NCBI GenBank assembly: GCA_905478195.1
Contig: CAJQHM010000019.1
Coordinates: forward strand, 1-64,000
Reading direction: 5' to 3'
Length of the DNA stretch: 64,000 bases
Source of the DNA: an uncultured Pseudomonadales bacterium
Lineage (GTDB): Bacteria; Pseudomonadota; Gammaproteobacteria; Pseudomonadales; Pseudohongiellaceae
The stretch's first letter is position 1. Every line of letters begins with the position of its first letter. Made by a program: the position numbers and the translations under genes. The notes under the pieces were generated by a model, which was given only the letters and a program-made list of their open reading frames with translations, was not told where the DNA came from and ran no database searches. Positions 19,333-29,771 of the stretch are shown in pieces.

Positions 19333-21087
19333 TTGAGTGACTACTTGAACAGATCAATTTCTCTAGCCCGGTATCTGCCTATTCTCAAATGGGGAAAGCG
19401 GTACGATAAGACTAAGCTAACCGATGACTCCATGGCATCTGTTATCGTTGCGATAATGTTGATACCGCAAGCGTTGGCATTGGCATTGATAGCGGGCTTG
19501 CCGCCGCAAGCTGGACTCTACGCAAGCATCTTTGGTCTCTCTGCCTACGCGTTATTTGGCACCAGCAACTCTCTCTCAGTTGGTCCGGTTGCAGTGCTTT
19601 CGTTAATGACGGCGGCGGCTTTAGCCAAGCTCGGTCTCGATGATCCGGGACAGCTTGTGGCCGCTGCTCTGACCCTGGCCTTTCTATCCGGTGTCTTTCT
19701 TTTGATGCTGGGACTGTTGCGGCTTGGCTTTATGGCAAACTTTCTTTCGCATCCTGTTATCAGCGCCTTCATAACGGCGAGCGCACTAATAATCGGTCTT
19801 AGCCAGTTGCAGCATTTGCTCGGTATCAGTTCTAGTGGTCAAAACGTTGTGGAATTGCTCATCTCTCTGACTCGCTCCATAGATGAGATAAATTGGCCTA
19901 CCCTGGCTCTCGGCATCACTTCTATAGTAGTTATCATTTGGTGTAGGACCGGGCTCAAGTCCTGGCTAAGAAACCGCGGTTATAATGGCAGGCTGGTAAC
20001 CAGTATCTCTCGTTCTGGACCGATATTCATCGCACTGCTATCGGGTTTACTCTGCTATGCGTTGCGCCTCGATCAACACGGCGTGGAGCTTCTCGGTTAT
20101 GTGCCCGCAAGGCTTCCCGGCTTTACTGTGCCCGATTTTTCGGCAGAGCTAATTCGCAATTTATTCTGGTCGGCGATCTTACTCTCAATTATAGGCTTCG
20201 TTGAATCTGTTTCGGTCGCGCAGACATTGTCGGCAAAACGGCGCGAGAAGATCGACCTCGACCAGGAATTAGTTGGCTTGGGTGCTGCCAATATTGCCAC
20301 TTCTTTCTCTGGCGGCTTCCCGGTTTGCGGTGGGTTCTCACGTTCTGTCGTCAACTTCGATGCGGGTGCTGCAACACCGGCGTCGGGTTTCTTTACGGCG
20401 ATTCTTATCGCCCTGGTAGCATTATTGTTTACGCCGCTTCTGTTTTGGCTGCCAAAGGTTGCTCTTGCCGCGATAATATTAGTGGCGGTCTATCCGCTAT
20501 TGGATTTTTCGACTCTGGGTAAATCGTGGCGCTATTCAAAGGCTGACTTCACTGCCGTGTCGATTACCCTGTTTCTTACGCTGTTAGTTGGTGTGGAAAT
20601 TGGGATTGCCGCAGGCGTGCTTGCCTCGCTATTGATGCATCTCTACAAGACCTCGCAGCCCCATGTGGCGGTGATAGGGCGAGTTCCTGGCACCGAACAC
20701 TTCAGGAATGTACACAGACATGAGGTCGAGACCTTTGATAATATTCTATCCATACGCATTGACGAGAGTCTGTATTTTGCTAACACCCGTTTCCTGGAGG
20801 AGTTAATTTTTAGCCTGATGGCGGAGAAGCCCAAATTGGAACACGTCGTTTTGATGTGTACCGCTGTTAACGCAATCGATATGAGTGCCTTACAGACCCT
20901 GGAGAAGGTCAATCAGACGCTAAGCGAACTGGGTATCAAGCTTCACCTGTCTGAAGTTAAGGGCCCGATCATGGACAAGCTAATCAAGACGAACCTGTTT
21001 GCAAACCTCTCCGGCTCGAACTATCTGAGCCACAATCAGGCCGTGGAAGATTTAAGGGATCAGGAGTCACCACTTTTAGGCGCATGA
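19333..21087 (+). CDS. SulP family anion transporter with C-terminal STAS domain (TTG start)
   Basis: IPQALALALIAGLPPQAGLYASIFGL, GFPVCGGFSRSVVNFDAGAATP, STAS region at the C terminus. Confidence 0.93.
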   Translation: MSDYLNRSISLARYLPILKWGKRYDKTKLTDDSMASVIVAIMLIPQALALALIAGLPPQAGLYASIFGLSAYALFGTSNSLSVGPVAVLSLMTAAALAKLGLDDPGQLVAAALTLAFLSGVFLLMLGLLRLGFMANFLSHPVISAFITASALIIGLSQLQHLLGISSSGQNVVELLISLTRSIDEINWPTLALGITSIVVIIWCRTGLKSWLRNRGYNGRLVTSISRSGPIFIALLSGLLCYALRLDQHGVELLGYVPARLPGFTVPDFSAELIRNLFWSAILLSIIGFVESVSVAQTLSAKRREKIDLDQELVGLGAANIATSFSGGFPVCGGFSRSVVNFDAGAATPASGFFTAILIALVALLFTPLLFWLPKVALAAIILVAVYPLLDFSTLGKSWRYSKADFTAVSITLFLTLLVGVEIGIAAGVLASLLMHLYKTSQPHVAVIGRVPGTEHFRNVHRHEVETFDNILSIRIDESLYFANTRFLEELIFSLMAEKPKLEHVVLMCTAVNAIDMSALQTLEKVNQTLSELGIKLHLSEVKGPIMDKLIKTNLFANLSGSNYLSHNQAVEDLRDQESPLLGA

Positions 21088-21151
21088 CTATTTTGCGAGA
21101 CATAGCGGCTCATCGTGAAGAGAATGAGGAGAATAGTGTGGGCTTTATTCT

Positions 21152-21604
21152 ATGACAATCTGGGTCGACGCAGATGCCTGCCCCAGGCAGATTAAGGCAA
21201 TTCTCTTTAGAGCGGCGGAGCGAACCGGCATAGCCCTGTGTCTGGTGGCCAATCAGTCTATGCAGACGCCCCCTGTTAGGAATATCACTGCGATTCAGGT
21301 TGGGCAGGGCTTTGATGTGGCTGATAACGAGATCGTGCGCAGAGCGCAGCAGGATGATCTGGTGATAACCAGTGATATTCCCCTTGCCGATGAATTACTG
21401 ACCAAGGGTGCGCAGGCGCTAAGCCCGCGAGGTGAAGTCTTCTCTCCCAGCACTATCAAGGCAAAGCTCAATATGCGGGACTTCATGGATACACTGCGCA
21501 GCAGTGGTATTCATACTGGCGGCCCCGCCCAGCTGAGCGAGACCGATAAGAGAGAGTTTGCTAACGCGCTTGATCGTTATCTGGCGCGCCATCACAAAGA
21601 TTGA
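21152..21604 (+). CDS. YaiI/YqxD family (DUF188) protein
   Basis: [24 protein letters not shown] and [19 protein letters not shown]. Confidence 0.9.
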   Translation: MTIWVDADACPRQIKAILFRAAERTGIALCLVANQSMQTPPVRNITAIQVGQGFDVADNEIVRRAQQDDLVITSDIPLADELLTKGAQALSPRGEVFSPSTIKAKLNMRDFMDTLRSSGIHTGGPAQLSETDKREFANALDRYLARHHKD

Positions 21605-21611
21605 TTAAGAC

Positions 21612-22625
21612 TTAGTCCAGCTTAACAACCATCTTGCCGAAATTTTCACCGCTGAAAAGGCCGAGAAAGGCATTGATGGCATTGTCGATTCCCTCGAAGA
21701 CAGTTTCTCTGCTCTTGATCTTTCCTTCCTGAATCCATGGAATCATTTCTGACAGAAACTGTTCTCGCATGTCGCCGTGATCGGAAACGATGAAGCCGTT
21801 GATGCGTATCTTCTTGCCGACGATAAGCATGAGGTTGTTCGGTCCAGGTGCCGGTTCGGCATTGTTGTAACTCGCGATCATGCCGCAGGCAGCAATTCTG
21901 CCGTAGGGGTTCATCACATTCAGTGCTGCCTGCAGATGGTCGCCGCCGACATTCTCAAAGTAGACGTCTACGCCATCCGGTGCGACATCTGCCAGGGCCT
22001 GATTCAGGTCACCACAGGTTTTATAGTTAATAACGGCGTCAACGCCGCACTCATCCAATAGCCATTTCGCTTTTGCATCGCTGCCGACGCTGCCGATAAC
22101 TCTGCAGCCTTTGAGCTTGGCGATCTGACAGACATTCGCACCTACAGCACCAGAGGCGGCAGAGACGAAGACTGTCTCGCCTGGCTTGGGCTCGCCAAAT
22201 TTAAACAGGCCTACATAGGCGGTAAGACCGGGCATGCCCAGGGTGCCTAGATAGAGTGAAAGTTGGTCCGGGTCGAAGGGTTCGAGCTTGCTCAGGGTAT
22301 TCGCCTTGGCTACAAACTTATCCTGCCAGGCAGCGCCACTGAGCACGATATCTCCGGCCTGCAACGAGGGATCTGCAGATTCGATAACTTCGCCTACCGC
22401 GCCTCCGTACATAACAGAATTCAGTGCATAGGCTTCGGCATAGACTGCATTCTCGCGCATGCGCCCGCGCATATAAGGGTCTACCGACATGTAGTGATTT
22501 TTGACCAGCACCTCCCCCGCGACTGGTGCGGGGAGTTCAACCTCAACCAATTTGAAGTGTTCGTGACTAGGCATGCCACTGGGGCGGCTGATGAGGAGTA
22601 TTTGTTTAGCGATATGATTAGTCAT
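21612..22625 (-). CDS. NADP-dependent medium-chain oxidoreductase (CurA/prostaglandin reductase-like)
   Basis: SVDPYMRGRM, AASGAVGANVCQIAKLKGCRVIGSVGSDAKA. Confidence 0.9.
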   Translation of the reverse strand: MTNHIAKQILLISRPSGMPSHEHFKLVEVELPAPVAGEVLVKNHYMSVDPYMRGRMRENAVYAEAYALNSVMYGGAVGEVIESADPSLQAGDIVLSGAAWQDKFVAKANTLSKLEPFDPDQLSLYLGTLGMPGLTAYVGLFKFGEPKPGETVFVSAASGAVGANVCQIAKLKGCRVIGSVGSDAKAKWLLDECGVDAVINYKTCGDLNQALADVAPDGVDVYFENVGGDHLQAALNVMNPYGRIAACGMIASYNNAEPAPGPNNLMLIVGKKIRINGFIVSDHGDMREQFLSEMIPWIQEGKIKSRETVFEGIDNAINAFLGLFSGENFGKMVVKLD

Positions 22626-22680
22626 GATGTACTCGTCGTTAGTAGCTGATGATGTTGCAGTCTATAGCTGTTAATGCTGT

Positions 22681-24696
22681 CTAGGTAGTGCTGGCTTGCG
22701 CAGGCTTTGCCGCACGGTTCTGCATGAAGACAATGCCGAATAAGATGGCTGCACCACCCAGGTGGTAGATTATTGGGAAAGGCGTCCACATTAATAGTCC
22801 TGCGCTCACTAATAGCAGGGAGGCGATATACACGTTGATCTTCGCCTCAAGGTGCCACTGTAAGATGCCAGCGAGAGCGTACAGGCCCATGCAGGACCAG
22901 ATAAAGACTTCGATTCGTTCCGGCCAGCTCCCCGATATCAAGGGTGAATAGGCGAATAACACGGGTACTAAATACAGGCCCTTTGCCACCTTCCAACTCG
23001 TCAGCCCCGTAGCCATGGGCGGGGTGCCGGCTATGCCTGCTGCCGCGAAAGAGGCGAGGCAAACCGGAGGTGTGACGTTGCTGTCCTGTGACAGCCAGAA
23101 GATCACCAGGTGCGCACTAAGCAACATGCCGGTTAATAACTCAGGATCTAGCATCTCCTGTCGTATTAGCTGTTTCATCTCCAGAGGCATCTCTTGCAAT
23201 GCCGTTAGCGGATCGCCGCCGAAGAGGCCTATAGTGGCCGCTACGTTAGAGGGCAGATCACCAGCCTGTAAGGCGATGAGCAATTGTGATTGTGAAATCA
23301 GATCAAATATTAGTGGTGCGGAGAGTGTTGCCAGAACAATATAGGAGGCAGTCACCGGCAATCCCATGCCGAGTACCAGCGAAGCCAATGCAACCAGGAT
23401 GAGTGTTATGAAGAGGCTGCCTTGCGCCCACTCGACTATCATTAGCGAGAAAGCATTTCCAACGCCCGTTGTTGTAACTACATTGATGATGATACCGACA
23501 GCTACCAACAACAGAGCGGTAGACACCATGGTCTTCACGCCCTCGACTACCGCGTCGAATATATCCGGTAGTCGCATGGGAGTAGAAGAAATCCAAGACG
23601 CGCCAATCACACTAATTATGGCGAAGGCAGCGGATGTTGTTGGGGTCCAGCCTGCGACCAGGAAGCTCACCAAGACAATCATTGGAATAATAAAATGCCA
23701 GCCTTCCTTTAATACGTCTGAGACATTTTCAGTATCTTCTTTCAGGGTCAGCGTTAGTCCTAGGCGTTTAGCCTCGATACGAACGAAGTAGCAGACAGTG
23801 AGGAAATACAGAATTGCTGGCAGGGTAGAGGCGGCAATGATTGTTAGATAGGGGATCTGTGTATAGCTGGCCAAGACAAAGGCGCCGGCTCCCATTACCG
23901 GGGGCATCAGTGCGCCACCGGTCGATGCGGCGGCAACTACGCCAGCGGAGAACTTTCCGGGGAAGCCGGATTTCTTCATCATTGGTATGGTTATCACACC
24001 GGTAGAAACAGTATTTGCCACAGCCGAACCCGATACCGAGCCCATCAATCCTGAGCCCACGACGGCAACGAGCCCTGCGCCGCCGGTATATCTGCCAGCG
24101 AGACACTGGGCCAGCCTAACGATAAAGTCGCCTGCGCCAGAGCGAAGCAGAAACGAACCAAAAATAATAAACATGAAGACGAAGGTTGAAGAAATCTGTG
24201 CGGTTAGCCCGAACATGCCTTCACTGGTGAAGAAGCTTCGATACAACACGGTCTCAAGGCTAAGCCCTGGAAAGGAAAAAACACCGCCTATGTATCGACC
24301 CAGAAATAAAATATACGACAGGCTTAGCAGTATCAGAACTGGCATAAACCAGCCAGTAGTGCGACGTGTAAATTCTATGGCCAGCCCTATGGCTATTAGC
24401 GAGAACACGTAGTCGCTGATGATATATTCGGTCTCTCTGGCGTAGAGAGCGTTCTCAAACAGAATTAGGTAGGTGGATGTGGCCACCGCTATTACCGCGA
24501 GGGCAATATTGATCCAGTAGGTCGCTGACTTGGCTTGCACAGTTTCTCGCTCATTATCGAGGAGTGCGCAGATGGCGCAGAAACCGCCAAAGTGTATCGC
24601 CGACAGCCAAAGTTCTGAGATGCTGGCAAACACGTTGCAATAGATATGGAATAGGGCAAAGAAGAATGCGGCCCAGCGCAGATAAGTGGATTTCAT
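22681..24696 (-). CDS. TRAP transporter fused 4TM/12TM permease
   Basis: Very hydrophobic; GSVSGSAVANTVSTGVITIPMMKKSGF and GMGLPVTASYIVLATLSAP signatures. Confidence 0.93.
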   Translation of the reverse strand: MKSTYLRWAAFFFALFHIYCNVFASISELWLSAIHFGGFCAICALLDNERETVQAKSATYWINIALAVIAVATSTYLILFENALYARETEYIISDYVFSLIAIGLAIEFTRRTTGWFMPVLILLSLSYILFLGRYIGGVFSFPGLSLETVLYRSFFTSEGMFGLTAQISSTFVFMFIIFGSFLLRSGAGDFIVRLAQCLAGRYTGGAGLVAVVGSGLMGSVSGSAVANTVSTGVITIPMMKKSGFPGKFSAGVVAAASTGGALMPPVMGAGAFVLASYTQIPYLTIIAASTLPAILYFLTVCYFVRIEAKRLGLTLTLKEDTENVSDVLKEGWHFIIPMIVLVSFLVAGWTPTTSAAFAIISVIGASWISSTPMRLPDIFDAVVEGVKTMVSTALLLVAVGIIINVVTTTGVGNAFSLMIVEWAQGSLFITLILVALASLVLGMGLPVTASYIVLATLSAPLIFDLISQSQLLIALQAGDLPSNVAATIGLFGGDPLTALQEMPLEMKQLIRQEMLDPELLTGMLLSAHLVIFWLSQDSNVTPPVCLASFAAAGIAGTPPMATGLTSWKVAKGLYLVPVLFAYSPLISGSWPERIEVFIWSCMGLYALAGILQWHLEAKINVYIASLLLVSAGLLMWTPFPIIYHLGGAAILFGIVFMQNRAAKPAQASTT

Positions 24697-24704
24697 GAAC
24701 TAGT

Positions 24705-25751
24705 CTACACTCCCTCTGCCTGATCTATTGTCGGGCTTGATTCTTCTAGTAATAGGCGCGCAGGTATTTCCAGGCCCACTTCTCTATAGTAACGAATCGC
24801 GCCCGGATGCAGTGGCGCTCCCAAGCCTTCGATTGCAATTTCCAGACGCATGTCTTTGGTGGCACCATGAATCTCTTGCAGTGTTGCCAGGTTTCCCCAT
24901 ATGACCTTAGTTACGTTGTAGACTACCTCTTCGGATATGTCATCGCGCGTGACTAAAACATTGGGCGAACCAATTGTTCGTATTAGCTTATCCTGGTTGG
25001 GGTAAGTACCCGGGGGGAAATCATACCAATCCCACAGTGGGTATTTGGCATTAATCTTATCCAGGGTTTCCTGAGTCCAATTGAGAATAGTCATGCGGTC
25101 ACCCAATAGCGCATAAGCCTGCGTGATTGAGCTAACAGGAGCGCCCGCAGGGATGTTCATGCCGACAATATTGCCGTCTTGAATGGCGCTGGTCGTTGGG
25201 CCATATCCCATGTAGGCAAGATTAAATTTTTCTTCATAGTCTATGCCCAGGGTTTCCAGAATAAATCTGCCGGTCTGTTCCGCACCCGAGTTCCTTGCTC
25301 CGAGAACATAGCGTTCACCATCGAGATCATTCAAATCCATAATCTCCCCGGTAGTGGCAAGCTCACTGAGTAATACAAAGTGCTCCACATTCTGCCAAAG
25401 GGCGCTGACGCTGCGCATATGGGTCTGAGGAGAGCTAACAGGACCCTCGCCCGCCCATGACCAGGCACCGAAAGGACCCTGCAGTATGGCGAACTGTACC
25501 TGATTGTCGCGCAGTAGCTTCACATTCTCGAGAGAACCGGCGGAGCTAATTGCGGTAAGTGAAATATCCTCAGTCTCTGCCAGTTGTGCATGAGCAATGG
25601 TGGCAAGCGCCACGCCCACGGGGTAGAAAGTTCCACCGGTAGTCGCCGTAGTCAGTACATAGGGGCGGGCGCGATTCAGCTCATCGCTGCATGAAGTTAG
25701 CAGAATAAATAATACGAGAACCACTGAGACGTTTTTCATCTTTTTTTGCAA
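24705..25751 (-). CDS. TAXI family TRAP transporter solute-binding lipoprotein
   Basis: Lipobox LLTSC; TTATTGGTFYPVGVALA and AISSAGSLENVKLLRDNQVQFAILQ. Confidence 0.93.
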   Translation of the reverse strand: MQKKMKNVSVVLVLFILLTSCSDELNRARPYVLTTATTGGTFYPVGVALATIAHAQLAETEDISLTAISSAGSLENVKLLRDNQVQFAILQGPFGAWSWAGEGPVSSPQTHMRSVSALWQNVEHFVLLSELATTGEIMDLNDLDGERYVLGARNSGAEQTGRFILETLGIDYEEKFNLAYMGYGPTTSAIQDGNIVGMNIPAGAPVSSITQAYALLGDRMTILNWTQETLDKINAKYPLWDWYDFPPGTYPNQDKLIRTIGSPNVLVTRDDISEEVVYNVTKVIWGNLATLQEIHGATKDMRLEIAIEGLGAPLHPGAIRYYREVGLEIPARLLLEESSPTIDQAEGV

Positions 25752-25981
25752 TCCATTTCGACACTACGCCCAGTATTATATTGAGGCACTGCTGTCGTCG
25801 ATGTTATTTGTTAACCTATTGAAAATAATAACAAAAATATGTAGGTTTTCAATCGTGGAACGGCATCCGATGAAACCACATTTCCTGTAAAAGCACAACG
25901 TAGACTGAGTGGCTAGAACCTGACTGCCAGCCCCTTTGGCGGGCAATGGAATGTGTACTGAAATAGCGGCGAGTGAATAGA

Positions 25982-26194
25982 TTAGTTGTCAGCTGGGAAA
26001 GGCGATGTTTGGATTGCTGGAGATTGTCCGGAGCCGTTTCGAATCTGGTCTATACCCGGAAAAACCGGCCCCTTGGCTGTGCCAAACCTACCAAAGGAGG
26101 GGCTAGGGCTCTGTCTTTGCTGTTGCATCTGGCTCTACGCGAGAGCCCCGAACAGTCCACTGGCGATCGTGGAGAGGCTTAGAAGAACTTTCAT
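25982..26194 (-). pseudogene. Small signal-peptide ORF interrupted by an in-frame TAG (possible pseudogene)
   Basis: ATG at 26194: MKVLLSLSTIASGLFGALA-*-SQMQQQRQSPSPSFGRFGTAKGPVFPGIDQIRNGSGQSPAIQTSPFPADN*; begins 2 nt after the upstream stop codon. Confidence 0.35.
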
Positions 26195-26196
26195 TG

Positions 26197-26442
26197 CTAG
26201 TCTGATTTCTTGTCAGCACCTAGTGTATCGCTAACATGACCGGACAGTGGCTTCTCTTCTTCCAGTGTGCCGATCAACAGCATCGCGCCTACGAATACAG
26301 AGGCGATAACAGTAATCCCCATTACCAGTGCGATACGGAAGAGCATGCCTATATAGACACCACTGAAGTAGAAGGCGAGCTCGGCAGCTACATTCACAAC
26401 AACGAGTGCTACGAGCAAGGTAATCCAGACTGCGTGTTTCAT
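26197..26442 (-). CDS. Small membrane protein, two predicted TM helices
   Basis: MKHAVWITLLVALVVVNVAAELAFYFSGVYIGMLFRIALVMGITVIASVFVGAMLLIG; same strand, 48 nt after the FG-GAP gene. Confidence 0.65.
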   Translation of the reverse strand: MKHAVWITLLVALVVVNVAAELAFYFSGVYIGMLFRIALVMGITVIASVFVGAMLLIGTLEEEKPLSGHVSDTLGADKKSD

Positions 26443-26490
26443 AATAAGTGTCCAGAAAGTCTTCGTTCTAAAGGTTTGGGGTAAACCGAA

Positions 26491-28179
26491 TCAATTTGAG
26501 AGTATCAGCAATCCGCGAATGTGACTACTGTCGCTCTCGGTGAAAATGATCAGGTCATCGCGTTCATCGCCGTTTAATGTGACCGGGATTATATCTCCTA
26601 GGACCACAGACTGATTCAATTCGATCGCTGAGTCGGCGGTTCTGCCCGCTACCGTGTCGACATAGCGGTTACCACCGATGGAAACGTTCTCTATAACATC
26701 GCGAATATTGAATTCGTAGTTGTCTCTTTCTCGCGAATAGTCCAAAGCGCTGAGAAATAGTTCGGATTCGTTATCTGTCTCTTCTTCGGGTTGAATGCTA
26801 TTCAGAAAGAATTGTATCTGGCGGCTTACCATGAGGATAAGATCTTGCTGAGCGACGTTGTCGTCCAGGTTGGCGACGCTGCTAAAAACAGTATCGCCCG
26901 AGCGAGCCTCCTCGAGTTCTTTCTCGATGTCTCTAGCTGTAGAGGTAAGGCTGATCACAGACGGAAATTTAAGGTCTATGGTGACCTTTCTTGAAGGACG
27001 CCGTGCGAAGCGTTCGCCGTCATTGGGATAGATGAACGCCTCTACAGCGATGCTGCCGGACAGGGCGAGCCAGACGAAGATATCTCCAACGGAAATATTT
27101 TCTACGCGCCATAGCCACAGATCCTTCAGTCCATCCTCATTCTCGTCCTGCAAGAAGGTGCTGAGAACATTACCGCCAGAGCGCAGTACCTGTCGCGGCT
27201 GGGTAAAATCCATGCCCTCGTCGTTGCCGCCGAACAGAGATACCTTGCCGCCTTCCCGAAGTAGCAGGTCGTCTACTCCATCGCCGTCTACATCTTCGAG
27301 AATTTCTTCATGAGTTAATGCCAGTAGACCTGTGAGATTGGAGAAATCCAGGCTATCGATGTCGAACTCACCTAGCCTTTCCTCGATGGCCAGAATATCG
27401 AGGGCATAGTTGGCGTCACTGGGAAAGTAAGCATCAGCGCTGGAATCGGCTATGAATACTTTTAGTTCTTCTTCCGTGCGTGATATTAGATCGTCGAAGC
27501 CATCGCTGTTGACGTCCCTAAGTTCCATCATGGGAATACGAATGGATTGGCCGGTTCGCCTTTCCAGACCGCCCTCATTCAAGTTGGTCCGCATGCGTAA
27601 TTCGGAGCGTACACTGAGCGGAGCCGGATAGCTTAAGGTGCCGTCGTCCCCGCGCCCACTGCTGATATAAAGGTTGATTACTCCCGCTCCAGGAATCAAG
27701 AAGTCATCGATGCCGTCGCCGTTTATATCTCTGGAAAAATGTAGGCGATTAATCCCTTTGCTGATATAGCCGCCCAGATTCTGCTTAATGGACACGGGTT
27801 CGAGCAGCGACTGGTCTGAGACTCCCCAGGCCAAGACTTCCTGGCCATCTATGAGTGCGATAATCGAAGCGCTGCCGGAATCGCCATATTGCGTACTCAG
27901 ATCCCAGCCGACTGCCTGGCCGGGGAATTCGATAATATGATTGCTCGCGAAGTCGAAGCCGCTCTCGGTCTGAAAGTAGACCTGCAATCCAGTTTCGTTC
28001 ACTGCCAGAATCTCTCGCAGGCCATCACCATTGAGATCGGCGACGACCAGATTTTCAGTGTCTTTTGTGAATTGAAAGTCTTGTTGGTCGAAATCCAATT
28101 CGGCAGCAACTACCACTCCATTACTTATGAGTAGGCCAGAGGCTGCAATACAGGCTGCAAAAGAGTAAAGAAGTCTCAT
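26491..28179 (-). CDS. Secreted FG-GAP/VCBS beta-propeller protein
   Basis: Signal peptide; recurring DLNGDGLREIL, DINGDGIDDFL, DVNSDGFDDLI, DVDGDGVDDLLL blades. Confidence 0.85.
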   Translation of the reverse strand: MRLLYSFAACIAASGLLISNGVVVAAELDFDQQDFQFTKDTENLVVADLNGDGLREILAVNETGLQVYFQTESGFDFASNHIIEFPGQAVGWDLSTQYGDSGSASIIALIDGQEVLAWGVSDQSLLEPVSIKQNLGGYISKGINRLHFSRDINGDGIDDFLIPGAGVINLYISSGRGDDGTLSYPAPLSVRSELRMRTNLNEGGLERRTGQSIRIPMMELRDVNSDGFDDLISRTEEELKVFIADSSADAYFPSDANYALDILAIEERLGEFDIDSLDFSNLTGLLALTHEEILEDVDGDGVDDLLLREGGKVSLFGGNDEGMDFTQPRQVLRSGGNVLSTFLQDENEDGLKDLWLWRVENISVGDIFVWLALSGSIAVEAFIYPNDGERFARRPSRKVTIDLKFPSVISLTSTARDIEKELEEARSGDTVFSSVANLDDNVAQQDLILMVSRQIQFFLNSIQPEEETDNESELFLSALDYSRERDNYEFNIRDVIENVSIGGNRYVDTVAGRTADSAIELNQSVVLGDIIPVTLNGDERDDLIIFTESDSSHIRGLLILSN

Positions 28180-29771
28180 GGCGCAGCCACCAGGAAGGTT
28201 GTAGCCGTGCCGTGACGAAGCAAAAAGTCTGGTTTCGCATCCGGGTTAAGTTGCAATACCTGAAACTCGAAAACACTACGAGAAGAGACATACTCCCAAA
28301 AGGATTCGCTCTCTATGTTCAGATCAGCATCGATCCTCTTGGCGGCGAGGGTGCCGTTCTCGGTAACGTAGATCGCATCCTTGCGACCGTCGCCATCGAT
28401 GTCATACTGTAGTGACATCTGTTCAGATAAGCCTCGAACATTCGCGGCAGAAAAACTCTCATCCAATCTCGAATTAGGGCGTCGATTGAAAAATTGATTT
28501 TCGCCGACGTCGTCGCGCCCAAATAATAACTGTGTGCGATTGATGCTGGCATTGCGAATCGCGTCGACAACGGGAATGGTGTAGTAGCTAACATTTAACA
28601 AGGGATCTGTGTCTTGCCCGATTGGGATGATGTTGAAGCGCACATCGTATCCGGAGAAGCGCATGACTTGATTGGGCTGCGTTAGATCGAAGCTGCCATT
28701 CAGATTGCGATAGAAATAGGCGCTGCGATCGTTTCCCTCTCCTGTGATTCGCAGTAGATCCAGCAGCGAATCATTATCGGCATCGACAAGTTGGATATCT
28801 CCCCGTGTGTCCAGGCTCCCGGTCCAGTCCGGTGTATCCCCAAAGCCTGTCTGTGGGTCTTGAAAGTGAAAATTTAATTGACCGAGACCGTCCGCGCCCT
28901 GATTTACGTAGGCGATGTCCGCTAGTGCATCGGCGTTGAGTTGGGCGACAACAGCAGTTGGCATCCAGCTTTCGGCACGCAGCAGAGAGCGGGCAGGCTC
29001 TTGGTCTGCATCCCATTGCTCCACGAAGTCATCGAAGTACGAGTTTGACTCTACATTCAGCTCGATCACGACACCTTGTTCAGCATTGATTTCAATTCTG
29101 GCATCTACTCCTGAGTTGCCGCCGGCCCTGCTTGCTGCAGCTAGGGTTGCGTTGTCGGAGCTAAATGTAGAGACGAGTTCGAAAGTCTCGTTGCCGCGGC
29201 CTTTGAATAAGCCATAGACGCCATCTCCGGGAAGGAGCAGGTCGATCTCGCCGTCGCCGTCGATGTCTTGCACCTTGCCGATAAATTGGACTCTCTCAAG
29301 GTCGGGTACGGCAGCTATGAGCTCCCAGTCGAACAACTGCTTAATATTGCCACTATAGCCCTCTAAGGCGGAGGACAGACTGAATACACCAGAGTTCGAA
29401 ATAAGAAGAAGTTCGCTGCCAGGGTCTGGGCGCAGATCTGCGAAACCCACGGCGATGATTTCGGTCTTGATCTCTATGCGCTGCGCCGTTGTTGAGAAAC
29501 TACCGTCCGGGAGCTGGTGAAACACGTGTAGTTCGCGGCCAACCCCCGATTGATAATTGCCATGAACGATATCCTTTAGTTCGTCTCCGTTGAGATCTTC
29601 AAAGGCAAGCTGCCTCTCCCAATTGTTTTCTCGTTCCAGTTCGAAGGCGACATAATTCGATTGCGCAATCGCTGCCCCGGGCAGGAGAAGACATAGCGCC
29701 AGATTCGCAAGAAAGATTCCCAAGGGGTGGTTTTTTATAGGTTGGAAGTAAGCCAATCTAGTCTTCCTCAA
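28176..29771 (-). CDS. Secreted FG-GAP/VCBS beta-propeller protein
   Basis: Signal peptide; DLNGDELKDIV, DIDGDGEIDLLLPGDGVYG, DADNDSLLDLL, DIDGDGRKDAI; 4-nt overlap with the next gene. Confidence 0.85.
   Translation of the reverse strand: MRKTRLAYFQPIKNHPLGIFLANLALCLLLPGAAIAQSNYVAFELERENNWERQLAFEDLNGDELKDIVHGNYQSGVGRELHVFHQLPDGSFSTTAQRIEIKTEIIAVGFADLRPDPGSELLLISNSGVFSLSSALEGYSGNIKQLFDWELIAAVPDLERVQFIGKVQDIDGDGEIDLLLPGDGVYGLFKGRGNETFELVSTFSSDNATLAAASRAGGNSGVDARIEINAEQGVVIELNVESNSYFDDFVEQWDADQEPARSLLRAESWMPTAVVAQLNADALADIAYVNQGADGLGQLNFHFQDPQTGFGDTPDWTGSLDTRGDIQLVDADNDSLLDLLRITGEGNDRSAYFYRNLNGSFDLTQPNQVMRFSGYDVRFNIIPIGQDTDPLLNVSYYTIPVVDAIRNASINRTQLLFGRDDVGENQFFNRRPNSRLDESFSAANVRGLSEQMSLQYDIDGDGRKDAIYVTENGTLAAKRIDADLNIESESFWEYVSSRSVFEFQVLQLNPDAKPDFLLRHGTATTFLVAAP

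Noticed and set aside
25973-26234. Plus-strand ORFs of 69 and 82 aa in the TRAP/FG-GAP intergenic region
   Set aside because: No RBS or family resemblance; the minus strand gives a better coding reading (signal-peptide ORF with one TAG)
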